From the NCBI RefSeq assembly GCF_002027705.1, contig NZ_MBTG01000046.1, positions 1 through 39,355 of the forward strand: a stretch of 39,355 nt of DNA. The letters run 5' to 3'. The translations under genes and the position numbers were made by a program. This document shows, piece after piece, positions 1 through 7,414 of this stretch; position 1 is the first letter of the stretch, and every line of letters begins with the position of its first letter. The notes below the pieces were generated by a model. That model searched no databases. It saw only the letters and a list, made by a program, of their open reading frames with translations, and had not been told where the DNA came from. Source of the DNA: Paenibacillus ferrarius (GTDB lineage: Bacteria; Bacillota; Bacilli; Paenibacillales; NBRC-103111).

Positions 1-49
1 TGTACTTCTGTCAATAGCGTAGACACAAAATTAAGGAACAACCACGGCA

Positions 50-925
50 TTAGACAGCCTGATTTCTGTAGTAAATTTGTTCGAAATGATGAGCCGTCTC
101 GTATCCTAGAGTAGAATGTGGTCGTAGTCGATTATAGTCAAACTCAATGTAAGCATAGAGTTCTCTCATGGCTTGTTTACGGGTCTTAAATTTTGTTTGG
201 TACACAAATTCTTTTTTCAACGTGCTATGGAAGGACTCGATACAAGCGTTATCATAGCAATTTCCTTTACGGCTCATGCTGCCAATCATTTTGTACTCTT
301 GTAACTTTGCGCGGTAGTCATGACTAGCGTATTGAGAGCCACGATCAGAGTGATGAATTAATCCTGGCTCAGGCTTGCGACGCTTATATGCCTTCTCTAG
401 CGCGTCTAAAACGAGCTCCCTTGTCATTCGAGCTCCCATTGAAAATCCTACAATTCTGCGAGAGTACAAATCCATTACGCTTGCCAAATACAACCAGCCC
501 TCGCCCGTCTGGATGTAAGTGATATCCGTTACCCAAGCTTTATTCGGCGCTAGCACAGTAAACTGACGATTTAACACATTTTCGAACACAGGCAAGTCAT
601 GTTTAGAATTCGTCGTAGCCGTTACTTTCCTTACGGTTATTGACTTCAATCCCATTTCCTTCATACGCCGACTGACCGTTTTGGAAGAAACCGCAGTCCC
701 ATTTTTTCTTAATACGGCTGTAATCGTCGGACTTCCTGCGCGTTTTTTAAAGTGATTAAACAGTCTTCTTATCTTCCGATCTAGCGCTTTTAAGCGCTTT
801 TCACGAGCACTAGGTTCCCTCTTAATCCATTTGTAATATCCGCTTCGTGAGACTTCTAAAACGGTGCACATCTTCTCGACCCGGTACTGGAAGCGGTGTT
901 TATAAATAAACGAATAAATCAGCAC
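50..925 (-). CDS. IS3-family OrfB, DDE integrase-type transposase
   Basis: This is the catalytic half of the transposase. The DDE triad is visible as D134 (WVTDITYI), D194 (HHSDRGSQYAS) and E230 (NACIESFHSTLKKE), with 35 residues between the second Asp and the Glu, the DD(35)E spacing of IS3 and retroviral integrases. An N-terminal HTH_21-like region (SRSGYYKW, residues 26-33) precedes the rve core. The frame overlaps orfA and its GTG at 925 is probably not the main start; most product should be the OrfA-OrfB fusion made by frameshifting. The frame is intact to its stop, so the element may still be active. Confidence 0.9.
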   Translation of the reverse strand: MLIYSFIYKHRFQYRVEKMCTVLEVSRSGYYKWIKREPSAREKRLKALDRKIRRLFNHFKKRAGSPTITAVLRKNGTAVSSKTVSRRMKEMGLKSITVRKVTATTNSKHDLPVFENVLNRQFTVLAPNKAWVTDITYIQTGEGWLYLASVMDLYSRRIVGFSMGARMTRELVLDALEKAYKRRKPEPGLIHHSDRGSQYASHDYRAKLQEYKMIGSMSRKGNCYDNACIESFHSTLKKEFVYQTKFKTRKQAMRELYAYIEFDYNRLRPHSTLGYETAHHFEQIYYRNQAV

Positions 926-1206
926 GGGTCCTTTGTGAAGAAGTGCATCGCCTTTTTTAAAATCTCATTTTCCTCTTTTAATTCGAGGATGCTTTGCTCC
1001 AACTTCTTCATTCGTTCATAGTCTACAAACACCTGAGACTGAGATTCTACAGTTCTACTGCCGTACTGTTTAATCCACCGACTTAGGGTACTTTTAGGAA
1101 TATTTAATTCCTTAGAAATTTCAATTGGTCTCTTATTAGCAGACTCCATGTGTTCAACTGTCTTGCGTTTAAATTCCTCATCATAACTTTCACGTTGTGA
1201 TCCCAT
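919..1206 (-). CDS. IS3-family OrfA, helix-turn-helix protein
   Basis: This 95-residue protein has the IS3 OrfA layout: an N-terminal helix-turn-helix with the motif IPKSTLSRWIKQYG (about residues 36-49), which binds the element's ends, followed by a leucine-zipper-like coiled coil (about 66-86). It starts at 1206, close to the right inverted repeat. Its last codons contain the slippery heptamer that lets ribosomes shift -1 into orfB, so it serves both as a free regulatory protein and as the N-terminal part of the fused transposase. The length is normal for the family. Confidence 0.9.
   Translation of the reverse strand: MGSQRESYDEEFKRKTVEHMESANKRPIEISKELNIPKSTLSRWIKQYGSRTVESQSQVFVDYERMKKLEQSILELKEENEILKKAMHFFTKDPC
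952..958 (-). promoter_or_regulatory. Programmed -1 frameshift heptamer A AAA AAG
   Basis: On the minus strand the sequence is AAAAAAG, phased A_AAA_AAG in the orfA frame (codons TTA AAA AAG). A -1 slip here continues without a stop into orfB through GGC GAT GCA CTT CTT. This is the classical IS3-family slippery site. Confidence 0.8.
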
Positions 1207-1293
1207 GCCACACCTCGACCTTATTTAATATCTATATTATAAAGGTTGTTCCTTAAGGTGTGTCTACGAAATAGTCTAACTTCAAAAACAACG

Positions 1294-1365
1294 AAATAGC
1301 GTACCGTAGTTCCCGTTTGGGTGGTTCTAGACGGGTTTTGTCACAAATAAGGGACTGTAGTTCCC
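1294..1365. repeat. Two degenerate 21-bp repeats 51 bp apart; gene-free stretch 1269-1527
   Basis: Copy 1 (1294-1314, AAATAGCGTACCGTAGTTCC plus C) and copy 2 (1345-1365, AAATAAGGGACTGTAGTTCC plus C) match at 17 of 21 positions. Copy 2 also contains an imperfect AGGGA/TCCCT palindrome. A partial third copy (GAAATAG) directly abuts the right end of the insertion sequence. The remainder of 1269-1527 holds only the terminator of the operon to the right; I see no credible gene in it. Confidence 0.5.
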
Positions 1366-1451
1366 TCCCACTAGTGGTTGTTGGGATTGTCTCCAAAACT
1401 GCTCCGGCAGCGTTTAATTAGCTTGGAACAAGAATGCACGCATAACAAAAA

Positions 1452-1482
1452 CCTAAAAGAACCTGAAGCAGCCGCCTCAGGT
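1452..1482 (-). terminator. Rho-independent terminator of the D-amino-acid operon
   Basis: Read on the minus strand, ACCTGAGGC and GCTTCAGGT form a 9-bp stem (one G-U pair) around the loop GGCT, followed by TCTTTTAGG and a further T-run. It lies 45 bases past the ridA-like stop. Confidence 0.75.
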
Positions 1483-1527
1483 CCTTTCCGATTTCCAAGT
1501 TCCAGTTTCCTGGTTTCAGTTCATTTC

Positions 1528-1992
1528 CTAGTCTCTCACTTCAACGATAAGTTCAATTTCAACCGGCGTATGGAACGGAAGATCGCTCGTGCCGATCGCT
1601 GAACGCGCATGCTTGCCTTGTTCGCCGAAGATATCGACTAACAAATTGGATGCACCGTTGATGACATACGGCTGATCGCCAAAGCCGGGAGCGCTGTTGA
1701 CGAAGCCCAGCATTTTGACGATTTTAACAACGCGATCCAAATCACCCAAGTAGCCTTTCATGACGGCGAGGCAGTTGATGATCGTTTGGCGGGCTGCTTC
1801 TTGTCCTTGCTCGATGGTGACTTCGCGGCCTAGTTTGCCTTCATACATAAGCTCACCATTGATGCGGCAGTCTTGTCCGGACAAATAAATGAGATTACCT
1901 GTTTGATTGCAAGGAATATACGTGAAACGCGGCTCTGGGGATGGGGGAAGCGTGATACCTAGCTCTTGTAAACGTTGTTCGATTTGGGACAT
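1528..1992 (-). CDS. RidA/YjgF-family enamine-imine deaminase
   Basis: This 154-residue protein belongs to the RidA (YjgF/YER057c/UK114) family, which hydrolyses reactive enamines and imines such as 2-aminoacrylate released by PLP enzymes. The C-terminal motif HARSAIGTSDLP carries the family's substrate-binding arginine (R130) and is followed by the typical EIELIVEV strand. The frame is open further upstream, but the ATG at 1992 has GGAGG eight bases before it and gives the normal family length. It is the last gene of the operon, 49 bases after the D-aminoacylase. It probably removes the enamine made by the dehydratase-like enzyme of the same operon; that link is inferred. Confidence 0.88.
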   Translation of the reverse strand: MSQIEQRLQELGITLPPSPEPRFTYIPCNQTGNLIYLSGQDCRINGELMYEGKLGREVTIEQGQEAARQTIINCLAVMKGYLGDLDRVVKIVKMLGFVNSAPGFGDQPYVINGASNLLVDIFGEQGKHARSAIGTSDLPFHTPVEIELIVEVRD

Positions 1993-2041
1993 GATGTTGA
2001 CCTCCGAATGGGTTGATAGATTTAAGGGTTTGTGAAAATAA

Positions 2042-3646
2042 TTAGTGTCGGCAGCAGTGCTGCGCTCGAATGAAAATGCCTTCGCGCGCGTGGGTATGCT
2101 CACCATGGGATAAGGTGATTTTTCCATTAACAACGACGTGCGGGATGCCGTCCGGGTACAGCCTAGGTTCCTCGAACGTGGCGTGATCCTGAATGGTATC
2201 AGGGTTAAAGACGGTTACATCGGCGATGTAGCCAGGAACAATAAGACCGCGCATGCCCAGCTTGAAGCGCTGAACAGGGAAAGAAGTGACTTTGCGAACC
2301 GCTTGCTCCAAAGTTAGAACGCGATGCTCGCGGACAAACTTGGCGAATACACGAGGGAATGTCCCGTATAGCCGTGGATGAGGCTTTCCTGTATCGCAAG
2401 TCAGACTATCTGAAGCGATGAGTGATTTGTCGTAAGCGACTACTTGCTTCACATCATCGTCGGACATATGGAAGTAGACAATGGAGATGCGTCCTTCTTC
2501 TTCCAGCAGCAAATCCATCATGCAATCGGCAGGATGCTGCCCGCGAAGTTCACTGATTTCGGCGATGTGCTTGCCTTCGAGATGACGATTTGTCTCCGTA
2601 TGCATCGCAGACAGGAATACACTTTGCCAGCCAGTGGAGCAGACGAGATTGTCCCAAGTGAGCTGTTCGTGGCTTAATTCTTCACGAATGCGGGCTCGCA
2701 TAGCCGGATCGCGCAGGACCTCGAGCACCTTCTCGATCCCGCCTTCCAGTACCCATGGAGGCAGGATGGTCGTCAGACTTGTTGATCCTGCGTTGTAAGG
2801 ATACACGTCGCAGGTCACATCCATGCCGCGGGCTCGGGCATCTTCAATCAGCTCCAAGGCATCGACAATTTGTCCCCAGTTGCGCTTGCCGGCAGCTTTG
2901 AGATGGCTGATATGCAGCGAAACGCCAGCTCTTTCAGCAATCCAGATCACTTCCTGAACGGAAGGCAGCAGATTGTTGCCTTCTCCACGAATATGCGTGG
3001 AGAAGAGACCGTTGTAGGCAGGAAGCACGGAGCACAACTCGGCAATTTCTTCTTTGCTCGTGTAGCTGCCAGGGGCATAAAGCAGACCGATGGACAAGCC
3101 AATCGCTCCGGCTTTCAAGCCTTCTTCAAGGATTTGCTTCATCATCGCAATTTCCTGTGAAGTCGCTGGCCGATTAGCAAAGCCCATTACGGCGATGCGC
3201 AGAGCGCCATGGGCTACATAGGTCGCCATATGCTCAGAAGGATGGGAGCCTGCCACAGCGTCGATATACTGTGCGACAGTTTCCCAAGGCCAAGCCCATT
3301 TGGTTTGGCCAAGTACAGGCTGGACATAGCTTTGCAGCAGTTCCGCTTGGGCGGGAACGAAAGGCGCAGGCGCCAAGCCGCAATTGCCGACAACTTCTGT
3401 CGTGACCCCTTGGCGCATCTTGATTTCACTGTGCGGATAATCGAAGATCATCAAATCGGAGTGACAGTGCCCATCAATGAAGCCGGGCGCAATGACTTGC
3501 TTCTGCACATCAATGACGTGCGCCGCTTCCTCATGAATCTGGCCAACAGCCACAATTTTATTGCCTTGGATGGCGACATCGCCGGCAAACCATGGATTGC
3601 CGGTACCGTCGACAATCCGTCCATTTTTCAAGATAAGATCCAACAT
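2042..3646 (-). CDS. D-aminoacylase (N-acyl-D-amino-acid deacylase)
   Basis: This 534-residue protein of the amidohydrolase superfamily would hydrolyse N-acyl-D-amino acids to D-amino acids plus an acyl group. The metal-binding HCHSD motif (H60, H62) follows the strand VIAPGFIDG. Also present are GVTTEVVGNCG, with the conserved Cys (C89) of this subfamily, STHIRGEG and LHISHLKAAG. The C-terminal part (KPHPRLYGTFPRV, then GMRGLIVPGYIADVTVF) is characteristic of D-aminoacylase/dihydroorotase-like enzymes. The ATG at 3646 follows AGGAGGTG at good spacing. No signal peptide is seen, so it is cytoplasmic. It supplies D-amino acids to the upstream PLP enzyme's pathway. Substrate preference cannot be read from the sequence. 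Confidence 0.9.
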   Translation of the reverse strand: MLDLILKNGRIVDGTGNPWFAGDVAIQGNKIVAVGQIHEEAAHVIDVQKQVIAPGFIDGHCHSDLMIFDYPHSEIKMRQGVTTEVVGNCGLAPAPFVPAQAELLQSYVQPVLGQTKWAWPWETVAQYIDAVAGSHPSEHMATYVAHGALRIAVMGFANRPATSQEIAMMKQILEEGLKAGAIGLSIGLLYAPGSYTSKEEIAELCSVLPAYNGLFSTHIRGEGNNLLPSVQEVIWIAERAGVSLHISHLKAAGKRNWGQIVDALELIEDARARGMDVTCDVYPYNAGSTSLTTILPPWVLEGGIEKVLEVLRDPAMRARIREELSHEQLTWDNLVCSTGWQSVFLSAMHTETNRHLEGKHIAEISELRGQHPADCMMDLLLEEEGRISIVYFHMSDDDVKQVVAYDKSLIASDSLTCDTGKPHPRLYGTFPRVFAKFVREHRVLTLEQAVRKVTSFPVQRFKLGMRGLIVPGYIADVTVFNPDTIQDHATFEEPRLYPDGIPHVVVNGKITLSHGEHTHAREGIFIRAQHCCRH

Positions 3647-3668
3647 CCTGACGACACCTCCTGATTGA

Positions 3669-4802
3669 TTACTCTAGCATTCCCCGAGCAAGCACTGGCA
3701 CGCGTTCATAGGTATGACCGCGTTGCATAACAACTTGATTGTGCAGGTTAACGGTGCTGCAAATATGATTAGGGATGATGCGCAGCTTATCGCCAACTTG
3801 CAAGATGGCTGTTTGCGCCAGCGGTCCCAGTTCAATCATGCCGTGTTCTTCTGATAAGCGAACGAGATACGCATCTTCAAGGTTCATGATATGGCCAAAA
3901 CCGCGAAGCTGAAGGGGGTCTGTACCTGGCTGCACATCGGTAGCGAATGTTTTGCTGCCGCCGTCGACGATGATAAGATCAGCGGAGGGACGGCTGACGA
4001 TCGTGACGATCACGCTGCCTGCACAATCCTCGATGTCGCAAATACCTAGACGTGCCTGCATCCGATCGTGGAACACATAGGTGCCCGGACGAACTTCGGT
4101 CACGCCTTCAACGGCAGCTGCGGAAATGGCTGTCGGTGTAGAACCAACGCTAACATCAACGATGGCGATGCCCTCGGCACGAAGACGCTCGGCCAACTGC
4201 ACCATCAGCGTGCCTTCTTCTTGACCTGCCGCCGCTACGTCAAGCGTAGCCTTGCCAGCATGGAACGAGCCGCGGAACGTGTAGATGCCGGTTAGCCGCA
4301 AGTGCGGCATGCGGGCGATTTGCGCCGCAAGCGCAGAGGCCTGTTCATAGGGCACACCGGTTCTGCGAAAGCCGGTGTCGATTTCTAAACGGACTTGCAG
4401 GGAGTGGCCGTGCTCAGCTGCGATTTGCTCCAGCTGCTGTGCGCCTGCCAAGCTGTCGACGCCGATAATCAGCTCGATTTGCTCGCTTAGGCGGACCGCT
4501 CTTTCAATTTTGCTAGGCGTCACGATTGGATAAGCGACGAAAATATTGTTAATGCCATTCGCTGCCATAACCTCAGCTTCGGAGATTTTCGCAACCGTGA
4601 TGCCGACAGCGCCTGCTTCTATTTGTTGACGTGCAATTGCTGGCATCTTATGGGTTTTGGCATGCGGACGTAGTTTCACTTGATGCTGCTTAATGGCATC
4701 AGCCATCACTTGGATGTTGCGATCGACAAGCGCGGAATCAATGATTACGCACGGTGTTTCCAAGGTTTCCAGTGTTTCGTTGGCTTTTAAGGTTTCTGTC
4801 AT
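3669..4802 (-). CDS. Fold-III PLP enzyme, D-serine dehydratase-like / D-threonine aldolase family
   Basis: This protein of about 377 residues belongs to the alanine-racemase-fold D-threonine aldolase/D-serine dehydratase (DSD1) family. The PLP lysine lies in RPHAKTHK (K50 counting from the GTG at 4805). The C-terminal metal site reads PNHICSTVNLH, giving His347 and Cys349. As I recall, a Cys here is the zinc ligand of D-serine dehydratases, while D-threonine aldolases have Asp at this place, which favours a dehydratase that yields an enamine. Start: ATG at 4802 overlaps the preceding stop (TGATG); a GTG one codon earlier is possible. No strong ribosome binding site is visible, so it is probably translationally coupled to the regulator. 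Confidence 0.82.
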   Translation of the reverse strand: MTETLKANETLETLETPCVIIDSALVDRNIQVMADAIKQHQVKLRPHAKTHKMPAIARQQIEAGAVGITVAKISEAEVMAANGINNIFVAYPIVTPSKIERAVRLSEQIELIIGVDSLAGAQQLEQIAAEHGHSLQVRLEIDTGFRRTGVPYEQASALAAQIARMPHLRLTGIYTFRGSFHAGKATLDVAAAGQEEGTLMVQLAERLRAEGIAIVDVSVGSTPTAISAAAVEGVTEVRPGTYVFHDRMQARLGICDIEDCAGSVIVTIVSRPSADLIIVDGGSKTFATDVQPGTDPLQLRGFGHIMNLEDAYLVRLSEEHGMIELGPLAQTAILQVGDKLRIIPNHICSTVNLHNQVVMQRGHTYERVPVLARGMLE

Positions 4803-5458
4803 CACGCTTCACTCTCTTTCGCGGCGCTTTTGCCTTCTTCTAAATGGCTATAAAGGGTATACTTTGAAATATTCAGATAGGCGCAAATCTTCTCTCCGCC
4901 TTTTTTGATCAGAAATGCGCCTTTGGCATCCAGCAGCTGAATCATGCGCATTTTGTCTTCTTTGGTCATCACGGCTACAGGCTTGCCTACTTGCTCTTGA
5001 GCTTCTTGAATAAGGGCATCGAGCAAATCGCTGACGCTCGTGACGAAGGATTCCTTTACTTCCGTTTGCTGCCCTGGATTAATGAGCGTTTGCAAAGTTC
5101 TGTCTGCAATCATAAGCTCGGTAATATCAAAGTTAATGCATAGCGAACCGATGATGTGTCCTGCTTTATTTTTCATATACATCGAGCTTGAACGCAGGAT
5201 GCGTCCGTCCTTCGTCTGTGTTAAATAGTTGTATTTGTTGCCCTTCACGTGATTGCCTCGCAGCAGCTCAAGTCCCAGGTTCGTACCGGGGTCTCCGACC
5301 TTGCGTCCCGTGATATGGCCGTTCGCAATGGCGACGATGGAACTTTCGTAAGATCCGGTCAAATCATGGAGCACGACTTCACAGTTGTCTCCGAATTGAG
5401 CGGCAAGCCCTGTCACCAAATCGGTTAAAAAGCCAAATTCATCTTGAATGGATTCCAC
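4802..5458 (-). CDS. YheO/DauR-like PAS-HTH transcriptional regulator
   Basis: This 218-residue protein has a YheO-like PAS domain (about residues 8-120; motifs EVVLHDL and GSLCINFDIT) and a C-terminal helix-turn-helix (about 165-205; ISKYTLYSHLEE). The fold matches the family of DauR, the D-arginine-utilisation repressor. It is the first gene of the D-amino-acid operon and its stop overlaps the start of the PLP enzyme, so it most likely senses a D-amino acid or N-acyl derivative and controls its own operon. The intergenic region just upstream contains two inverted repeats that are candidate operators. Whether it represses or activates cannot be told. Confidence 0.8.
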   Translation of the reverse strand: MESIQDEFGFLTDLVTGLAAQFGDNCEVVLHDLTGSYESSIVAIANGHITGRKVGDPGTNLGLELLRGNHVKGNKYNYLTQTKDGRILRSSSMYMKNKAGHIIGSLCINFDITELMIADRTLQTLINPGQQTEVKESFVTSVSDLLDALIQEAQEQVGKPVAVMTKEDKMRMIQLLDAKGAFLIKKGGEKICAYLNISKYTLYSHLEEGKSAAKESEA

Positions 5459-5515
5459 CTGTTATCCCCCTTGAAAGGTCATTCTGAGCAAAATAGTAAC
5501 ACAAACGCGACGAAT

Positions 5516-5562
5516 GTCAAACAAAAAGTTTGTTGAACTAAAAAAAAGTATGATTTTTAGTT
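5516..5562. promoter_or_regulatory. Two overlapping inverted repeats in a divergent promoter region
   Basis: The 159-bp gap between the D-amino-acid regulator and the sensor kinase holds GTCAAACAAA-AAG-TTTGTTGAAC (5516-5538, 8 of 10 arm positions matched). It overlaps a perfect 9-bp inverted repeat AACTAAAAA-N9-TTTTTAGTT (5536-5562). Both are candidate operators for the divergent operons; which regulator binds which site is unknown. A possible -10 element TACTAT follows at 5573-5578 for the plus strand, without a clear -35. Confidence 0.5.
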
Positions 5563-5617
5563 TGGGCTCTGGTACTATGTAAAAAAGATGTTGGAATTGT
5601 AAAGGAGAGATCCCCCC

Positions 5618-7414
5618 GTGAAACGCTGGTTTGCCAAATCACTGAAACGTAAGCTGTCTTTGCTCATTTTATTCGCAGTGGTGCTCCCGCTGCTTTCTAT
5701 GGGGATTGTTTCTTATCAAATCGCAACATCCGTGACCGAGGATAAAGCGAAGCAAGCAGGGATGAACACTTTAAAGCAAATGACGGACAAGCTTGATTTT
5801 GTCATTCAGGACGTTGAAAATATGTCGATTTTTCTGATTGGGCAAAGAGACATTCAAGCTTATTTGAATAGTAAAGAAGGCGATGTCAACAGTTACTCAC
5901 AAATCGTCGGCACGCTTTGGAATCTGTCGTATTCCAAGAAGTACATTTTGAATATTACGATTACGCCAAGCAACAACAATCCTGTGCTTTTTACAACAAC
6001 GATTACGAATTCCGGCTTACAGCCGCTTTTGCAGCAATATGAATCCGTATACAATTCAGCGACGAAGTGGTGGTCGCCGCTCTATGAGATTCAGACGTCG
6101 GACGGTCCCAAGAAAGTTATATCCCTTGTTAGGCCGATTCGTGATGTCAGCACGTTTAAGACATTGGGCACTTTATCCGTTTCGCTGGATCAGGCAGAAA
6201 TTGAGCGTTATTTGACGGATGCCGGTTGGGAGAGCAGTGGTTTTGTGCTTTTGCTGGATCAGTATAACCGGATCATTGCCGGTGGCGATCCCAGTTGGCT
6301 GGCGCGAACCTTTGCCGAGATTTTTCCGAATCTGGGAAAACTGGAGCGTACAAGCGGTGTGCTGAATGTGGAGAATATGGAGCAGCCGCATACGGTTTTG
6401 TACAATCAGATTCCTCGATTAGGCTGGACGTTGATTGGTTTCATTCCTACTGAAATCTACCAGAAACAGAATGGGTATGTGTTGACAGTAACGGCCGTTA
6501 CGATTGTTATTGCGCTGCTTTTGGCCATGGGGCTGGTTCTGTATTTCTTGCAATGGGTGACGAAGCCTTTGACCAAATTGACCAAATATCTGAAGGATCT
6601 GAACCCGGAAGAGACCATTCCCACCTATGAGGTGAAAAGTATCGACGAAGTCGGGCTGCTCGTCCACAGCTACAATAAGCTCAGCGAGCGGATCAGCAGG
6701 CTGAAGGACCAGGTGCAGCTGAACGAAGCGATGAAAAAAGAGGCGGATATTTTGGCGCTGCAGGCTCAGATTAATCCGCACTTTCTCTATAACACGCTTT
6801 CCTCGATTCATTGGATTGCTTTGATGAACAAGGACCGCCAGATTGCGGATATGGTAGGAGCGTTAAGTGATTTCTTGCGGTTTAGTTTGAATAAAGGGGA
6901 AGAGTTTTGCTCGGTTCAGCAGGAAATTTCGCATGCCCAAAACTATGCGTATATTCAGGCGATTCGCTTTCCCGATCAATTCGAAATTGAATTTTTTATG
7001 GATCCGAAAATGGTTCAAACCTCGATGTTAAAGCTGCTCCTCCAGCCTTTGATTGAGAATAGTCTGATCCACGGCATTCAGAAGAAAAAAGCAAAGGGCC
7101 ATATCTATGTGCATGGCGAGCTGCGCGACAATCAAATGAAATTTGTGGTGGAAGACACGGGAATCGGGATGGAAGATGCGAAACTTCGTGACATTCAAGG
7201 ACAAATCATGCAGGCAAATCATCAATTGGGTGTGCGCAATGAAACGTTCAAAGATGTAAAGATCGCCGTTACGAGCTACGGGCTCATCAATGTTCACCGG
7301 AGATTGTTATTGCATTATGGCGCTGGCTCGGGGCTTATGGTTGAGAGCACGCTTGGTGTTGGGACGACGATTTCATTTTCAATTCCTCTGGAGAAGGGAG
7401 AGATAGAGCAATGA
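5618..7414 (+). CDS. YesM-type sensor histidine kinase
   Basis: This 598-residue membrane histidine kinase has a first membrane segment (about 13-33), an extracytoplasmic sensor region (about 34-285), a second membrane segment (about 286-310), a HAMP linker and a His_kinase core. The phosphoacceptor is H388 in QINPHFLYNTLSS; the ATPase domain shows LLQPLIENSLIHG and VEDTGIGM. This is the LytS/YesM class that usually works with AraC-type response regulators beside sugar ABC importers. The GTG start at 5618 follows AAAGGAGAG at a spacing of about eight bases. Its end overlaps the regulator gene (ATGA), so the two are co-translated. It likely detects the ligand of the importer that follows. Confidence 0.92.
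   Translation: MKRWFAKSLKRKLSLLILFAVVLPLLSMGIVSYQIATSVTEDKAKQAGMNTLKQMTDKLDFVIQDVENMSIFLIGQRDIQAYLNSKEGDVNSYSQIVGTLWNLSYSKKYILNITITPSNNNPVLFTTTITNSGLQPLLQQYESVYNSATKWWSPLYEIQTSDGPKKVISLVRPIRDVSTFKTLGTLSVSLDQAEIERYLTDAGWESSGFVLLLDQYNRIIAGGDPSWLARTFAEIFPNLGKLERTSGVLNVENMEQPHTVLYNQIPRLGWTLIGFIPTEIYQKQNGYVLTVTAVTIVIALLLAMGLVLYFLQWVTKPLTKLTKYLKDLNPEETIPTYEVKSIDEVGLLVHSYNKLSERISRLKDQVQLNEAMKKEADILALQAQINPHFLYNTLSSIHWIALMNKDRQIADMVGALSDFLRFSLNKGEEFCSVQQEISHAQNYAYIQAIRFPDQFEIEFFMDPKMVQTSMLKLLLQPLIENSLIHGIQKKKAKGHIYVHGELRDNQMKFVVEDTGIGMEDAKLRDIQGQIMQANHQLGVRNETFKDVKIAVTSYGLINVHRRLLLHYGAGSGLMVESTLGVGTTISFSIPLEKGEIEQ

Larger units (their letters stand above)
18..1268. mobile_element. IS3-family insertion sequence, apparently complete
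   Basis: The element is bounded by imperfect terminal inverted repeats of about 25 bp. The left end reads CGTAGACACAAAATTAAGG and the right end is its near reverse complement (GTTCCTTAAGGTGTGTCTACG at 1248-1268), with one length difference. It carries two overlapping minus-strand frames, orfA and orfB, typical of IS3. I see no clear 3-4 bp target duplication: the flanks read AATAG on the left and AAATAG on the right, which is similar but not abutting. The right flank holds a degenerate repeat that resembles the left flank. Confidence 0.85.

Noticed and set aside
13..1274. AATAG as the target-site duplication of the insertion sequence
   Set aside because: The right copy is separated from the inverted repeat by one base while the left copy abuts it, so it is not a clean duplication; the flanks also resemble a local repeat.
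1378..1602. Plus-strand frame of 74 codons
   Set aside because: It runs through the terminator of the D-amino-acid operon and the antisense of the RidA-like gene, and has no ribosome binding site.
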